Positions 1-7,542 of a stretch of DNA of 16,975 nt are shown one piece after another. The DNA is taken from the NCBI GenBank assembly GCA_014730235.1, contig WJIO01000383.1:1-16975 (forward strand), written 5' to 3'. A program made the position numbers and the translations under genes. The first letter of the stretch is position 1, and each line of letters opens with the position of its first letter. Under the pieces are notes generated by a model, which saw nothing but the letters and a program-made list of their open reading frames with translations, was not told the origin of the DNA and made no database searches. The DNA comes from Candidatus Poribacteria bacterium. Lineage in GTDB: Bacteria; Poribacteria; DTPJ01; WJIO01.

Positions 1-35
1 ACTAAGAATATACTGGCCCCTTTCCTGGCAATCAT
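1..35 (-). CDS. Start of an unidentified gene running off the left edge
   Basis: Reading the minus strand from 35, an ATG opens a frame of eleven codons (MIARKGASIFL) to the window edge without a stop. A GAGGAG ribosome-binding site lies about 9 nt upstream, and a sigma-70-like promoter (111-139) precedes it. It follows rlmN in the same orientation with a 111-nt gap. A nearer upstream ATG (38-40) hits a stop after one codon. The basic start followed by hydrophobic residues could be the beginning of a membrane or exported protein, but eleven residues are too few to say. Function unknown. Confidence 0.4.
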   Translation of the reverse strand, partial: MIARKGASIFL

Positions 36-110
36 CTCATAACTCTCCTCTTAATTTATAATTTATACCAAAGATTAATTCACTTTAAGATATGTTGTCA
101 TAACAGCGAT

Positions 111-139
111 AGTTTACATAATTATGGCTTTGCTGTCAA
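111..139 (-). promoter_or_regulatory. Sigma-70-like promoter for the gene starting at 35
   Basis: On the minus strand, TTGACA (139-134) is followed after exactly 17 nt by TAAACT (116-111). The -35 is perfect and the -10 matches four of six positions. Transcription would begin near 104, giving a ~70-nt leader before the ATG at 35. It lies just after the rlmN stop codon. Confidence 0.5.
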
Positions 140-146
140 GACCAAA

Positions 147-1262
147 TTACCCTTGATTCTTAACTCTGAGTTGACCACAGGCTGCCGCTATGTCTATACC
201 CCTGCTAATTCTTACAGGAGCGACAAAATGAGAATCAGCAAGCCTTTGACGGAAAATCTCTACTTTTTCTGGTTCAGGACGTTCAAAAGATATCCCCTCA
301 ACCGGGTTATATGCGATTAAATTTACCTTGCTGGGTATTCCATGAAGAATTTTACACAATTCTTTTGCATGAGTCAAGGAATCATTTACATTTTTTATAA
401 GGATATATTCAACAGTAAGCTGTCTATTCACCGCCAAAGCCCATTCTTTACAGGCTAATAATACATCTTTTATGGGATATTTTCTATTCACAGGCATCAG
501 TCGGCTTCTGAGTTTATCATCTGTCGCATTAAGTGATAGGGCCAATCCGATCTGAGTACCTTTAGCAGTGAATTTTCTTATCATGGGAACTAAACCAGAC
601 GTTGATATAGTTATCTTTCTGGCGGCTATCATAAGGCCTTCTGCCCCGTTCATCAGACTTACAGCTTTTTCCACTTGTTCATAATTGGCAAAAGGTTCGC
701 CCATACCCATAAGCACCACATTAGTAACAACTTTGGGAGTAACTGCACCGTCGGCTCTAATACCCCCTCCCAGTTCGGCCTCTATGGTCATTATCTGATT
801 TATTATTTCAGAAGCTGTAAGATTTCTGACAAAGCCGCTTTTTCCTGTAGCACAGAAAGCGCATCCCTGAGCACAACCTACCTGAGTTGATACACAGCAT
901 GTAACCCTATCCCGATCATACATCAAAACGCTTTCTACTTTATTACCGTCATCCAATTCAAACAGATATTTTGTCGTATCATCCAGGGATGATTTGATTT
1001 TATCCAGAATTTTTAAATGACTCACATACGCCTTTTCGTTGAGGACTTTGCGGAAGGCCTTTGAGAAACTTGTAATCTCCTCAAAATCTGTCACCCTCTT
1101 GTGATATAACCAGAGCATCAACTGCCTGGCCCTATAGGATTTCTCGCCCCATTTAACCATTATCTCCTCAAGTTCCGGGAGGAGTTTACCTTTTAAATCT
1201 ATTTTATCTTCCATACCGTCTGTATACAGGCTGGTGGTATTAGTTTCGTAATTTAACTGCAT
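147..1262 (-). CDS. rlmN: Dual-specificity 23S rRNA/tRNA adenine-C2 methyltransferase RlmN
   Basis: A radical-SAM methyltransferase that methylates C2 of A2503 in 23S rRNA and A37 in some tRNAs, by family knowledge; cytosolic. The 371-residue protein carries the cluster-binding motif C130-x3-C134-x2-C137 within VGCAQGCAFC. It also has Cys123 seven residues earlier and C-terminal Cys362 in AAACGQL, which match the two cysteines (C118 and C355 in E. coli) used in the methyl-transfer mechanism. The N-terminal helical domain (about 20-90) with GEKSYRARQLMLWLYHK is typical. The start codon overlaps the gatB stop by one base (TAATG), suggesting translational coupling. An internal Met17 lies nearer the usual family start but lacks a clear ribosome-binding site. 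The start is therefore slightly uncertain, the identity is not. Confidence 0.96.
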   Translation of the reverse strand: MQLNYETNTTSLYTDGMEDKIDLKGKLLPELEEIMVKWGEKSYRARQLMLWLYHKRVTDFEEITSFSKAFRKVLNEKAYVSHLKILDKIKSSLDDTTKYLFELDDGNKVESVLMYDRDRVTCCVSTQVGCAQGCAFCATGKSGFVRNLTASEIINQIMTIEAELGGGIRADGAVTPKVVTNVVLMGMGEPFANYEQVEKAVSLMNGAEGLMIAARKITISTSGLVPMIRKFTAKGTQIGLALSLNATDDKLRSRLMPVNRKYPIKDVLLACKEWALAVNRQLTVEYILIKNVNDSLTHAKELCKILHGIPSKVNLIAYNPVEGISFERPEPEKVEIFRQRLADSHFVAPVRISRGIDIAAACGQLRVKNQG

Positions 1263-2704
1263 TATAATTTTTCTCTTAGTATCTTGTTTACAAGTTGTGG
1301 GTTGGCTTTTCCCTTTGTAGCTTTCATTACCTGGCCCACAAAGAAACCTATCACCCTCTGGTTTCCGCCTCTATAATCCTCTACCGGACTGGGATTATCG
1401 GCGATAACCTGGTCAATAATATTCCCAAGCTCGTTTTCATCGGTTATCTGCAAAAGACCCTTTTCTTTAACAATAACATCAGCCATCTTGCCGGTATTAA
1501 ACATCTCAGCATATACGGTTTTACCGATTTTGCCGCTTATTGTTCCATCGTCCATCAGTTTAATCATACCAGCAAAATGATCAGGTGTTATTTTACATTC
1601 TAAAAGAGTTTGTTTTGCATCGCTTAGCAATGCCAGTAGTTCGGTCAAAATCCAGTTGCTTGCGGATTTGGGATTATTGCTGGCTTTTGCGCATTCTTCG
1701 TAGTAATCAGCCAATTCTTTATCCGATACCAGCAACACCGCGTCCTGTTCCGGTAATCCGTATTCTTCCATAAAGCGATTTATTCGATCATAAGGAAGTT
1801 CCGGCAGGTTTAGCTTTATCTCCTGTACCCATTCTTCATCGGGTTCAACAGGAACCAGATCGGGTTCGGGGAAATAGCGATAATCATGGGCTTCTTCTTT
1901 TCCCCTCATGGTTCGGGTTACACCTTTGTCAACGTCAAAAAGCCGGGTTTCCATTGGCAGAATTTTGCCGGATTCCAGCGCTTTTGTATGGCGTTTGACT
2001 TCATACTCGACGGCCCTCATGGCATAGCGAACGGAATTCAGGTTCTTGATCTCACTCCGGTCTGTGGTGATCTCTGGATTGTCTTTAGACCTGACACTTA
2101 TGTTGGCTTCGATCCGCATCTGGCCCTTTTCCATATCACAGTCACTTACTTCTGTGTATTCAAGTATACTCTTAACTGTTTCGCAATAGGCTTTCATCTC
2201 CTCTGCTGAACGCATGTCCGGATCACTGACTATCTCAATAAGGGGAACGCCTGCCCGATTAAAGTCGATGTAACTATTAAGGGATTCGTCAATATTTCCG
2301 GTATGAACCGATTTTGCGGCGTCGTCCTCCAGGTGGATTCTAGTGATGCCTATTCGTTTGGTTTTTCCATCCACGTTTATATCCACGTAACCGTATTCGG
2401 AAAGGGGCTCGCGATACATGGAAATCTGATATCCTTTGGGCAGGTCAGGATAAAAGTAATTTTTTCGCTCAAAGGAACTATGGGAATTTATGCGGCAGTT
2501 CATGGCAAGAGCAGCTTTGATGCCATATTCCACAGCCGTTTCATTTAACACCGGTAAAATCCCTGGCATTCCCAGACATACAGGGCAGGTGTGGGTGTTT
2601 ACTTCTCCGCCGAAATCAATTTCACAGCCGCAGAATAATTTTGTGTTTGTGCCTAGTTCAACGTGTATTTCTACACCAATTACGGTTTCGTATGCACCTG
2701 GCAT
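1262..2704 (-). CDS. gatB: Asp-tRNA(Asn)/Glu-tRNA(Gln) amidotransferase subunit B
   Basis: GatB is the kinase/transamidation subunit of GatCAB, which converts misacylated Glu-tRNA(Gln) or Asp-tRNA(Asn) to the correct amidated form using ammonia delivered by GatA. The 480-residue length is normal for the family. The N-terminus has the signature VIGVEIHVEL (residues 8-17) and the cysteine set C25/C27 and C40/C43 (FCGC...CPVCLGMPG) that binds zinc in many GatB proteins. The catalytic cradle includes the stretch with YFYPDLPKGYQISMY. The C-terminal ~125 residues form the helical tail/YqeY-like tRNA-binding domain. An AAGGAAGGAA purine tract ~9 nt upstream supports this ATG. gatC and gatA are not in the window, so the subunits are probably encoded apart. 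The presence of GatCAB implies that Gln-tRNA or Asn-tRNA is made indirectly. Confidence 0.96.
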   Translation of the reverse strand: MPGAYETVIGVEIHVELGTNTKLFCGCEIDFGGEVNTHTCPVCLGMPGILPVLNETAVEYGIKAALAMNCRINSHSSFERKNYFYPDLPKGYQISMYREPLSEYGYVDINVDGKTKRIGITRIHLEDDAAKSVHTGNIDESLNSYIDFNRAGVPLIEIVSDPDMRSAEEMKAYCETVKSILEYTEVSDCDMEKGQMRIEANISVRSKDNPEITTDRSEIKNLNSVRYAMRAVEYEVKRHTKALESGKILPMETRLFDVDKGVTRTMRGKEEAHDYRYFPEPDLVPVEPDEEWVQEIKLNLPELPYDRINRFMEEYGLPEQDAVLLVSDKELADYYEECAKASNNPKSASNWILTELLALLSDAKQTLLECKITPDHFAGMIKLMDDGTISGKIGKTVYAEMFNTGKMADVIVKEKGLLQITDENELGNIIDQVIADNPSPVEDYRGGNQRVIGFFVGQVMKATKGKANPQLVNKILREKL

Positions 2705-2810
2705 TTAAGAATATTCCTTCCTTTTCCTGATAACATATTGTAATCCGGCATCTTTGTCTTTTTAATTTTTTACGGGAGAATGAGTTTTTTACTGAGCTTT
2801 GTATTAGATA

Positions 2811-2838
2811 CTGGACACAAGACTCTGGACTCAAGACA
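2811..2838. repeat. Two imperfect 14-nt tandem units
   Basis: CTGGACACAAGACT (2811-2824) is followed directly by CTGGACTCAAGACA (2825-2838), matching at 12 of 14 positions. The units can be read as alternating heptamers (xxCTGGA / CxCAAGA). It lies in the ~400-bp gatB-DUF1844 spacer. The rest of that spacer contains AT-rich sequence, a short palindrome and the repeat element at 2951-3100, and no convincing gene. Confidence 0.5.
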
Positions 2839-2910
2839 AAGAGTTTTTGAATTTTAAGCAAGTTTAACATAGGATTTTGAAGTTTTCAACCGTGCTAGAA
2901 ATCACCCTAC

Positions 2911-2927
2911 CTCCCTTATTAAGGGAG
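2911..2927. repeat. Short perfect palindrome (REP-like)
   Basis: CTCCCTTATTAAGGGAG is an 8-bp inverted repeat around a single base. It has no following T-run on either strand, so it is not a convincing intrinsic terminator. Similar CCCTTA/TAAGGG palindromes occur as dispersed REP-like elements in many bacteria. Confidence 0.45.
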
Positions 2928-2950
2928 AATAATGGGCTTTGCAAATTAAA

Positions 2951-3100
2951 ATACTCAGACTGGAATAACCAATTATTTTTGGCTTTTCCGGGTTTAGTGT
3001 TTTAAAGATAAAAAACTTCTATATGCTGTCATTCCTGCGAAAGCAGGAATGACAAGCTGAGAGAATTTTTAATTATAAACACACTGAACATGGAAGAAAC
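2951..3100. repeat. Dispersed inverted-repeat element, copy 1
   Basis: The 2981-3070 stretch aligns without gaps to 7176-7265 (copy 2, offset 4195), with only scattered mismatches. The centre is a perfect hairpin: GTCATTCCTGC (3028-3038), loop GAAA, GCAGGAATGAC (3043-3053). Flanking inner arms oppose each other: 2979-3000 (TTGGCTTTTCCGGGTTTAGT...) and 3080-3099 (ACACACTGAACATGGAAGAA). A third arm-like stretch at 2951-2972 (ATACTCAGACTGGAATAACC) faces the left arm, giving a second smaller palindrome. The right arm ends one base before the DUF1844 stop codon. The outer arm of copy 2 is absent here. Confidence 0.85.
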
Positions 3101-3517
3101 TTATTTTTCTTCTTCAGCCTTTTTTTCAGTATCATTTTTTTCGCTTTCAGAACCTGTCCCTTCAGAATCTTCAGGTTTTGATTCCGCTGGCTTTTCTTTT
3201 TTGGCTTCTTCGAAACTTTTGGCAACTCTCAAATAATTCATCCTGAGTTCATATAAAATATTTTCGAGTAAATTGCTTTCCGGTGCTGTTGTATTTCCCT
3301 TTGTTTTTTCCTGGATCATAACCATAGTATCAATAGTATGACGGGCCAGTTGGAGATTTCCAACAATTTCACCGGATTCCGGATCCTGGTGACCCATGTG
3401 TATAAGAGCTGTATTATACAAACCCAGGATAAAGTTTTCAAAAGTAACAGGTGGTAATTCAAATTCCTGTTCCTGCTCAACATTTTGATTTTCACCATTA
3501 GTTTTTTCTTCAGCCAT
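3101..3517 (-). CDS. DUF1844 family protein
   Basis: A small cytosolic protein of 138 residues. The conserved core, about residues 20-103, has the family pattern LPPVTFENFILGLYNTALIH..., then ELARHTID-like NLQLARHTIDTMVMIQEKT, then KGNTT and LLENILYELRMNYL. This matches DUF1844 (PF08899) as I know it; the biochemical role of the family is unknown. The core is flanked by a Glu/Gln-rich N-terminus and a highly charged Lys/Glu/Ser tail (~105-138) that is probably disordered. The ribosome-binding site GAGGAGG, 8 nt before the ATG, overlaps the end of hisG's downstream spacer. The gene starts 18 nt after hisG, so the two are very likely co-transcribed. The stop codon abuts repeat copy 1. Confidence 0.85.
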   Translation of the reverse strand: MAEEKTNGENQNVEQEQEFELPPVTFENFILGLYNTALIHMGHQDPESGEIVGNLQLARHTIDTMVMIQEKTKGNTTAPESNLLENILYELRMNYLRVAKSFEEAKKEKPAESKPEDSEGTGSESEKNDTEKKAEEEK

Positions 3518-3535
3518 TTTACATCCTCCTCTATT

Positions 3536-4426
3536 CTATTCAATGACTTTGTTGAGTGGGTATTCTATAATATCATGCGCTCCTACCATTTTTAATTCTG
3601 GTATTAAATCCCGCACAATCATTTCATCAACAACCGTTTCCACAGCACACCATTCTTTATCCTGTAAAGCTGAAACGGTGGGGGCTTTCATAGCAGCTTT
3701 TTTTTCAATCAGCAGGTCCATAAGGGCATTTAGATTGTTTGAAGACACATTCATTTTAAGACCGACTTTAGCTTCAGCATCCAGAGCACCTCTAAGTAGT
3801 ATGGCGATATTTTCAAGCTTTTTGCGTTTCCAGGCATCCTGATAAGCGTCTTTATTGGCGATAAGTTTTGTAGTTGATTTCATTACTTCGGCAATAATTT
3901 TAAGTCTGTTGGCTCTGAGAGAAGAACCCGTTTCAGTTATCTCCATTATTGCATCGGCAACATGCGGTACTTTTACCTCTGTAGCTCCATAAGAAAACTG
4001 TATATCGGCTTTTACTCCTTTTTCTGCCAGATATTTTTTAGCAACCTGAACCAGTTCAGTAGATATAGTTTTACCTTCCAGGTCTTTAACAGATTTTATT
4101 TTCGAGTCTTCATGAACAGCAATAACCCATCTGGCGGGTGTAGACCACTGCTTGGAGTATACCAAACTGGCAATTTCCACCACATCGGCTTCTCTCTCAG
4201 CGATCCAGTCGGCTCCGGTCAATCCAGCGTCAAGGACACCTTTTTGAACATAGGGGAAAGCCATATCCTGTGCCCTTACCAGCATAACTTGTATTTTATC
4301 ATCATCAATTGATGGATAATATGACCTTTCAGTTATACTTATATTGTATCCTGCTTTCTGGAACCATTTAACTGTGGAATCCTGCAAACTTCCTTTAGGT
4401 ATCCCCAGCTTCAGCTTCTTCTCCAT
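3536..4426 (-). CDS. hisG: ATP phosphoribosyltransferase, long form (HisG)
   Basis: Catalyses the first step of histidine biosynthesis, condensing ATP with PRPP to phosphoribosyl-ATP. At 296 residues it is the long form, with its own regulatory domain, so no HisZ partner is required. The catalytic part begins [10 protein letters not shown] (5-14) and includes [12 protein letters not shown] (63-74). The PRPP-binding loop is at 158-174 ([17 protein letters not shown]). The C-terminal ACT-like histidine-feedback domain occupies about 215-296 ([27 protein letters not shown]). The start lies 32 nt inside the preceding CNNM gene, in another frame. A GGGA-type ribosome-binding site is embedded in that gene's Glu/Arg-rich tail, and the protein start agrees with the family. 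No other his genes are in the window. Confidence 0.96.
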   Translation of the reverse strand: MEKKLKLGIPKGSLQDSTVKWFQKAGYNISITERSYYPSIDDDKIQVMLVRAQDMAFPYVQKGVLDAGLTGADWIAEREADVVEIASLVYSKQWSTPARWVIAVHEDSKIKSVKDLEGKTISTELVQVAKKYLAEKGVKADIQFSYGATEVKVPHVADAIMEITETGSSLRANRLKIIAEVMKSTTKLIANKDAYQDAWKRKKLENIAILLRGALDAEAKVGLKMNVSSNNLNALMDLLIEKKAAMKAPTVSALQDKEWCAVETVVDEMIVRDLIPELKMVGAHDIIEYPLNKVIE

Positions 4427-5681
4427 TCTGTTCCCTTTCTTCCTCTATAATAAATTTAACCCTCGATATGCTGCGTTCATCAGCCTGAAGCACAACAATT
4501 CTCAGATTTTTCCATCTCATTTCTTCTCCAACTTTAGGTATTTTATCCATTTGCTTTATGACAAATCCGGCTATTGTTTCATAACCTTCTCTTGGGATTT
4601 CCACTTCAAGTCTTTCGTTTACCTCGTCAACAGATATTCTTCCGTCACATTCCAGGGTTTTGTCATTAAAGCTTTCCTGTTCCTGATCCCTTTCATCTCT
4701 TATCTCACCGACTATTTCCCCTACCAGATCTTCTATAGTTACTACCCCTGTTACTCCACCATATTCATCAACCACAATACCCATAGGATGATGGCTTTTT
4801 TGCAATTCCTGAAGTGATGTAGTTATATGTTTTGTCTCGGGTAGATAAGTAACATCTTCATGTATAAATTGACTTATGCTTTCCATTTGATACGAGGCAT
4901 AAAGAACATCCATAGCGTTTATAATACCGATAATATTATCTACCCTATCATCATAAACAGGAAATCTTGAAAATTTCGTTTCGGCCACTATATTGTAAAA
5001 ATCTTCCAATCCAATATCTTTTTCCACAGAAACCACATCCACCAAAGGAACCATAGCACCGGCTACTGTTTGTCTTTCCAGGTCAAATACACTATCAATC
5101 ATTTTCCTCTGATGTGGTCTTATCAATCCCTCTTTTTCGCTAAGCCTTGCCAGAAGTCTTAATTCCTCTGTAACACTTGAACCTTTTTGGCGATTTTTTT
5201 TACTAAATAACAGGGCAAAATAAGTTGATATTTTTGTTATTGCTGTTACGGCCGGATATAATATAATGGAAGACCACCTTAATAATGGCGATATTACAAG
5301 GGATATGGAATTTGCCCTGGCTCTGCATATTGATTTAGGTATAATTTCCCCAAAGATCAGGATCAAAGGTGTCATTATGATGGTGTTTATGGTGCTTTCT
5401 ATATTTGCGGAATTGCCGGACTGGAAAAACGAAGCAACAACTATGGCGGCAAGAGTGGTACTTGTTGCCACAGATATATTGGTTCCAACTAAAGTCGTGC
5501 CAAGAACTCTTTCTGGTCTTGACAATAATCTCAAGGTTAATTTCGCCTTATTATTTCCCTGATCTGCCATTACCTTTATGCGCATTTTGTTAGTTGATAT
5601 AACGGCAGTCTCTGAACCGGAAAAAAATGCTTCAAAACCTAGAAACATTATAACTGGAATGACGAGAATTAAAGTCCACAT
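4395..5681 (-). CDS. CNNM/CorC-family membrane protein (DUF21-CBS-CorC_HlyC), paralog 2
   Basis: A 428-residue inner-membrane protein of the CNNM/CorC/HlyC group, several of which export Mg2+ or related divalent cations. The N-terminal DUF21 transmembrane domain (about 1-160) holds the hallmark [11 protein letters not shown] (19-29) and GEIIPKS (111-117). A tandem CBS pair spans about 205-330 ([46 protein letters not shown]). The C-terminal CorC_HlyC domain is about 335-412. The acidic tail overlaps the hisG start. It begins 2 nt after the stop of the upstream paralog, so the two are almost certainly translated from one message. The actual substrate cannot be read from the sequence. Confidence 0.9.
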   Translation of the reverse strand: MWTLILVIPVIMFLGFEAFFSGSETAVISTNKMRIKVMADQGNNKAKLTLRLLSRPERVLGTTLVGTNISVATSTTLAAIVVASFFQSGNSANIESTINTIIMTPLILIFGEIIPKSICRARANSISLVISPLLRWSSIILYPAVTAITKISTYFALLFSKKNRQKGSSVTEELRLLARLSEKEGLIRPHQRKMIDSVFDLERQTVAGAMVPLVDVVSVEKDIGLEDFYNIVAETKFSRFPVYDDRVDNIIGIINAMDVLYASYQMESISQFIHEDVTYLPETKHITTSLQELQKSHHPMGIVVDEYGGVTGVVTIEDLVGEIVGEIRDERDQEQESFNDKTLECDGRISVDEVNERLEVEIPREGYETIAGFVIKQMDKIPKVGEEMRWKNLRIVVLQADERSISRVKFIIEEEREQNGEEAEAGDT

Positions 5682-5683
5682 GA

Positions 5684-7036
5684 TTATAAACCTATTTGCT
5701 TTTCGGATTCCTTATCGTCTTCTTCTTTAACTTCTGGTTTTTTCACCATTATATTAGTTATTATTTGTTTATCCAACCCACTGATTTTAAATTCCACGTC
5801 GTCTACTTTTACCACTTCTCCACCTTTTGGAATACTTCCCAGAAGTTGTAACAAATAACCTCCGATAGTATCTATATCTTCATGAATGGGAAGGTTAAGT
5901 CCGAGCTTCTTATTGATCCTTCTCACACTTATGCCGCCGGAAACCATTACGGTTAAGTCGTCAATAAACCGGAAATCTTCTACATCATCATCATATTCAT
6001 CTGTAATTTCCCCCACCAATTCCTCAACCAGATCTTCCATGGTTACAAGTCCTGCTGTACCTCCGTATTCATCCAGCAGTATAGCAATCTGAACCCCTCG
6101 GGATCGCAGATCCTGGAGTAATCCTATGGCCGTCCTTGACTCAGGAACAAAAAGAGGTTTTCTGATTAATGTGTCTTTTTCTCGTTCCCATAATTTTTGG
6201 CGATTTTCCATAAATTTCTTTATTGTCATATTCATTATATCATGATGACGCCATATGGAAAAATCCCTTATATATAGAATACCAAAGATGTGATCCACAT
6301 CATCCCTGTATACGGGGATTCGGGAACGACCAGCTTCACGAGCTAAATCAAAAATGTCCTGTAAAGTTTCTAATTCTGAAGCACACACCATCTCAGTTCT
6401 GGGAACCATAATCTCTGCGGCGGTTATGTTTCTCAAATCAAAAATAGTGTCCAGCATATCTTTTTCGTGACCTTTGATTGATCCTTCTTCTTCCGCTGCT
6501 TCTATCATGGCTTTTAATTCTTCAGTAGTAAATCTATCCTCTATTGGAATACTTTCACCGGCAATTAAACGCATGATAACATTGGTTGTTGTTCTGAGAA
6601 CTATTCTTAGTGGAAAGATAATATATGAGAAGAGAAGTATCGGATATGAGATTGTCCGCGAGATTGTTTCTGCATTATGTACTGCAATAGTCTTTGGAGT
6701 CACCTCGCCAAAAATCAAAAGTAATACAGTGGTAACAAAAACAGCAACACCTGCACCCTGATTTCCCAGAAGGTTAGTGGCAAAAGAGGCGATCAGGCTG
6801 GCTGATGCCACATTAACAAACATATTGCCCACGAGGATTGTTATGAGTAAACGGCGCGGATTGTCCAGAAGCTGCGCGACGATATTGCCGCTTCTGCTGC
6901 TTTCCTGTCTAAGCCTTTCCACCTGGATTTTACTGAGGGAAAAAAGCGCTGTTTCAGAACCAGAGAAAAAAGCTGACAAAAACAGCAGAAAACCCAAACC
7001 TGCGAGATGAAGGGCTATTGAAATGGCACTAAACAT
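5684..7036 (-). CDS. CNNM/CorC-family membrane protein (DUF21-CBS-CorC_HlyC), paralog 1
   Basis: First gene of the leftward cluster; 450 residues. A DUF21 domain with hydrophobic segments at about 8-28, 65-90, 98-115 and 130-155 contains [11 protein letters not shown] (23-33) and GEVTPKT (110-116). CBS repeats follow at about 205-340 (MVPRTEMV, SRIPVYRDDVDHIFGI, DEYGGTAGLVTMEDLVEEL). A CorC_HlyC domain is at about 355-432, then a charged Lys/Glu tail. The family includes bacterial Mg2+/Co2+ resistance proteins and probable Na+/Mg2+ antiporters, so a cation-efflux or homeostasis role is inferred. AAAGG lies 8 nt before the ATG, and a strong sigma-70 promoter sits ~50 nt upstream. It is clearly related to the next gene, pointing to an old tandem duplication. 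Confidence 0.9.
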   Translation of the reverse strand: MFSAISIALHLAGLGFLLFLSAFFSGSETALFSLSKIQVERLRQESSRSGNIVAQLLDNPRRLLITILVGNMFVNVASASLIASFATNLLGNQGAGVAVFVTTVLLLIFGEVTPKTIAVHNAETISRTISYPILLFSYIIFPLRIVLRTTTNVIMRLIAGESIPIEDRFTTEELKAMIEAAEEEGSIKGHEKDMLDTIFDLRNITAAEIMVPRTEMVCASELETLQDIFDLAREAGRSRIPVYRDDVDHIFGILYIRDFSIWRHHDIMNMTIKKFMENRQKLWEREKDTLIRKPLFVPESRTAIGLLQDLRSRGVQIAILLDEYGGTAGLVTMEDLVEELVGEITDEYDDDVEDFRFIDDLTVMVSGGISVRRINKKLGLNLPIHEDIDTIGGYLLQLLGSIPKGGEVVKVDDVEFKISGLDKQIITNIMVKKPEVKEEDDKESEKQIGL

Positions 7037-7086
7037 GCGCCGAACCTTTGAATATCATTATAGCTGACATGATATAGAATAGTTAC

Positions 7087-7116
7087 ATTATAACCCAAAT
7101 ACTATGAATATGTCAA
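7087..7116 (-). promoter_or_regulatory. Sigma-70 promoter for the CNNM-hisG-DUF1844 cluster
   Basis: On the minus strand, TTGACA (7116-7111) and TATAAT (7092-7087) are both perfect hexamers, separated by 18 nt. Predicted start is near 7080, giving a ~45-nt leader to the ATG at 7036. The -35 box lies 16 nt outside the left arm of the inverted-repeat element. Confidence 0.8.
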
Positions 7117-7132
7117 TTCTTTATAATCCGAG

Positions 7133-7328
7133 CCAAGTATAAAATTTATGTCCGTGTGTTATTGCGATAAAGTTTGGTTCTTCCTGGTTCAGTGTGTTAA
7201 AGATAAGAAACTTCTATATGCTGTCATTCCTGCGAAAGCAGGAATGGCAGGCTGAGAAAATTTTCAAATTATTACCATACTCAAACCGGAAGAGCCAAAA
7301 TTTTCACGAACATAAATTTTATACTTGG
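7133..7328. repeat. Dispersed inverted-repeat element, copy 2 (most complete, MITE-like)
   Basis: This is a ~196-bp nested imperfect palindrome. Outer arms 7133-7156 and 7305-7328 are inverted copies matching at 23 of 24 positions (CCAAGTATAAAATTTATG...). Inner arms are 7174-7200 and 7273-7299 (TTGGTTCTTCCTGG... against TTTGGCTCTTCCGG... on the other strand). The centre is the hairpin 7223-7248, GTCATTCCTGC-GAAA-GCAGGAATGGC, with one G.T pair. A TAATCC hexamer occurs on both sides (7124-7129 and 7329-7334) and might be a target-site duplication, though three extra bases intervene on the left. There is no coding capacity; it fills much of the CNNM-secD divergent spacer. Confidence 0.88.
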
Positions 7329-7357
7329 TAATCCTAATCTGATTTAGAGATTTTGCG

Positions 7358-7386
7358 TTGACAAATATATAGGCAGATCTTATAAT
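7358..7386 (+). promoter_or_regulatory. Perfect-consensus sigma-70 promoter for secD
   Basis: TTGACA (7358-7363), 17-nt spacer, TATAAT (7381-7386). Predicted start is near 7393, leaving a ~150-nt leader before the secD ATG. A second TTGACA at 7401-7406, with TTTAAA 18 nt on, could be a weak additional promoter. The region 7393-7542 otherwise holds only a short doubtful reading frame. Confidence 0.82.
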
Positions 7387-7542
7387 AATAGCCTGAGACT
7401 TTGACAATTTTTAGATCATTCTTGTTTAAAATTCCTTCATTAATTTGTATATTACATCTTGCTTGCTGGTAAATAAGGTGAACCCTCCTATTCCCATGGG
7501 CATTGCAGGAATACGCGAAACTGTTCTGTAAGGGAGATCTGA

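Noticed and set aside
2658-2870. 70-codon minus-strand frame upstream of gatB
   Set aside because: Overlaps the clear gatB start and continues out of frame within gatB; its ribosome-binding signal is absent and the sequence resembles translated AT-rich spacer.
3028-3053. The strong GTCATTCCTGC hairpin as an intrinsic terminator
   Set aside because: No T-run follows on either strand, and the same hairpin recurs in a divergent spacer (7223-7248) where termination makes little sense; better explained as the repeat-family core.
4344-4817. 157-codon plus-strand open frame opposite hisG and the second CNNM gene
   Set aside because: Lies antisense to two well-conserved genes, has Phe/Tyr/Ser-rich low-quality composition, no ribosome-binding site and no recognisable family.
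3024-7250. The repeats as a CRISPR array
   Set aside because: Copies are kilobases apart, have no regular spacers and no cas genes are nearby.
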